DNA of 64,000 bases from Hydrogenophaga sp. (GTDB lineage Bacteria > Pseudomonadota > Gammaproteobacteria > Burkholderiales > Burkholderiaceae_C), in NCBI RefSeq assembly GCF_030373245.1, contig NZ_JAUCZF010000001.1, positions 620,001 through 684,000 of the forward strand, in the 5' to 3' direction. The stretch's first letter is position 1; each line of letters begins with the position of its first letter. The position numbers were made by a program, and so were the translations under genes. The notes below the pieces were generated by a model, which saw only the letters and a program-made list of their open reading frames with translations, made no database searches and had not been told where the DNA came from. Shown here in pieces: positions 63,328 through 64,000 of the stretch.

Positions 63328-64000
63328 TCAAAAGCGCCGCGACAGCTCCACCCCCACCGACACCGCCCGACCGAGCCCGGGCTCAAAGAAGCGGCTGTTG
63401 CCGTCGTTCACGATGACCGAGCCAACGTACTTCCGGTCCATGAGGTTGTCGATGCGAACGAACTGGCGCCAGGTCCAGGCGCCGGCGGTTTGCTCGAAGC
63501 GGGCGGACAAGCCCAGCAAGGTGTAGGCCGCGGCCTGTGCGGTGTTGGCATCGTTGGCGAACACTTTGCTGCTGTGGCGGGCCTCCAGCGCGAACTGGCC
63601 GCCGATGTCAGCGGCAAAGCCCGGCGCCCAGCCGACTTGGGCGAACAGCTGTTGCTCCGGCAAGCCGGGCAGGCGGTTGCCAGCCGGGATGCTGGCGGTG
63701 CCGCTGCCGTAGCGCGCGCGCAGGTAGGTGTAAGCGCTGGAGAGCGTGACATTGCCCAGGCCGTACTCCGCCGACAACTCCAGGCCCTGGCGGCGTGTGG
63801 TGCCGCCGTTGGTGAAGGTGGCGCGCCCGTTGCTGGTACCGGCTGAAACGATTTCGTCTTTCGTGCGAATGTCGAACAACGTGGCATTCCACAGACCCGC
63901 CGCATTGCGCCCGCGCAAGCCCACTTCGGCGCTGGTGCTGCGCGAGGCGTTGAGGTCGGTGTTGAAGCCGGCGGTGCCGTCGGGACGGTAGGCGGCCTCG
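63328..64000 (-). CDS. TonB-dependent receptor, N-terminal part beyond window edge
   Basis: The minus-strand frame is open to the right edge (224 codons) and ends at 63328. It is the C-terminal barrel of a TonB-dependent receptor: EVGLRGRNAAGLWNATLFDIRTKDEIV, TTRRQGLELSAEYGLGNVTLSSAYTYL, FVRIDNLMDRKYVGSV and the terminal Phe (LSRRF). It takes up a metal chelate or similar ligand across the outer membrane; the ligand cannot be told. The 138-nt gap to ychF holds nothing notable. Confidence 0.88.
   Translation of the reverse strand, partial: EAAYRPDGTAGFNTDLNASRSTSAEVGLRGRNAAGLWNATLFDIRTKDEIVSAGTSNGRATFTNGGTTRRQGLELSAEYGLGNVTLSSAYTYLRARYGSGTASIPAGNRLPGLPEQQLFAQVGWAPGFAADIGGQFALEARHSSKVFANDANTAQAAAYTLLGLSARFEQTAGAWTWRQFVRIDNLMDRKYVGSVIVNDGNSRFFEPGLGRAVSVGVELSRRF

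Noticed and set aside
1-64000. CRISPR arrays, tRNA, rRNA and intact insertion sequences
   Set aside because: No spaced identical repeats, cloverleaf-like gene or transposase was seen, although I could not run a dedicated scan.

Overview
The window looks like a chromosomal segment of a high-GC betaproteobacterium in the order Burkholderiales, most likely Comamonadaceae-like. The support is gene order: rubredoxin-pilGHIJ-chpA next to thiD and hemL, yqgE-ruvX-pyrR-pyrB-pyrX, dusB-fis-purH, an XrtB-type EpsL protein, and GC-rich intergenic repeats. I saw no rRNA, tRNA, CRISPR array or intact mobile element. Taxonomy is inferred from content, not from a database search.

Layout. 1-6250 (minus): an exported protein cut by the window edge, preceded by a probable operon of a secreted ExeM/NucH-type nuclease and a secreted 5'-nucleotidase-type phosphatase, which share a C-terminal RTX module. 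6425-11599: a DsbC-like protein, then an exopolysaccharide locus (manC; divergent wcaJ-type sugar transferase and epsL). 11943-18510: an envelope block with exoD, psd, a class III aminotransferase, ugd, a DUF962/Mpo1-like protein and a family 4 glycosyltransferase. Pho-box-like sites lie upstream of manC and on both sides of the ugd/glycosyltransferase divergent region, which suggests envelope carbohydrate or lipid remodelling under phosphate limitation. 18511-19583: a degraded patch with an orphan palindrome, a small RHH-like gene, a 5'-truncated AbiEi antitoxin and short tandem repeats.

19584-27130: a DUF3482/DUF2868 pair, a BamA/TamA-type barrel, and a divergent ferric-type ABC permease/ATPase with Fur-like and FNR-like sites between them. 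27142-34805 (minus) is the most distinctive part: eleven same-strand genes, namely an outer-membrane protein, MbnH and MbnP (the di-heme enzyme/copper-protein pair), three DUF2946 proteins, two PCuAC copper chaperones, a Crp/Fnr regulator, a CpxP/Spy-like protein and SCO1. It reads as a periplasmic copper handling or copper cofactor module with its own regulator.

34937-64000 is mostly housekeeping: GST, cbpA-cbpM, plsC-pyrX-pyrB-pyrR-ruvX-yqgE, photolyase, the Pil-Chp chemosensory system, rubredoxin, thiD, hemL, purH, fis, dusB, a YqaA-like protein, an MFS transporter, a pseudouridine synthase homologue without its catalytic aspartate, ychF, and a TonB-dependent receptor cut by the right edge. 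One GC-rich repeat family lies after phrB (two tandem 79-bp copies, supplying the phrB stop codon) and on both sides of purH.
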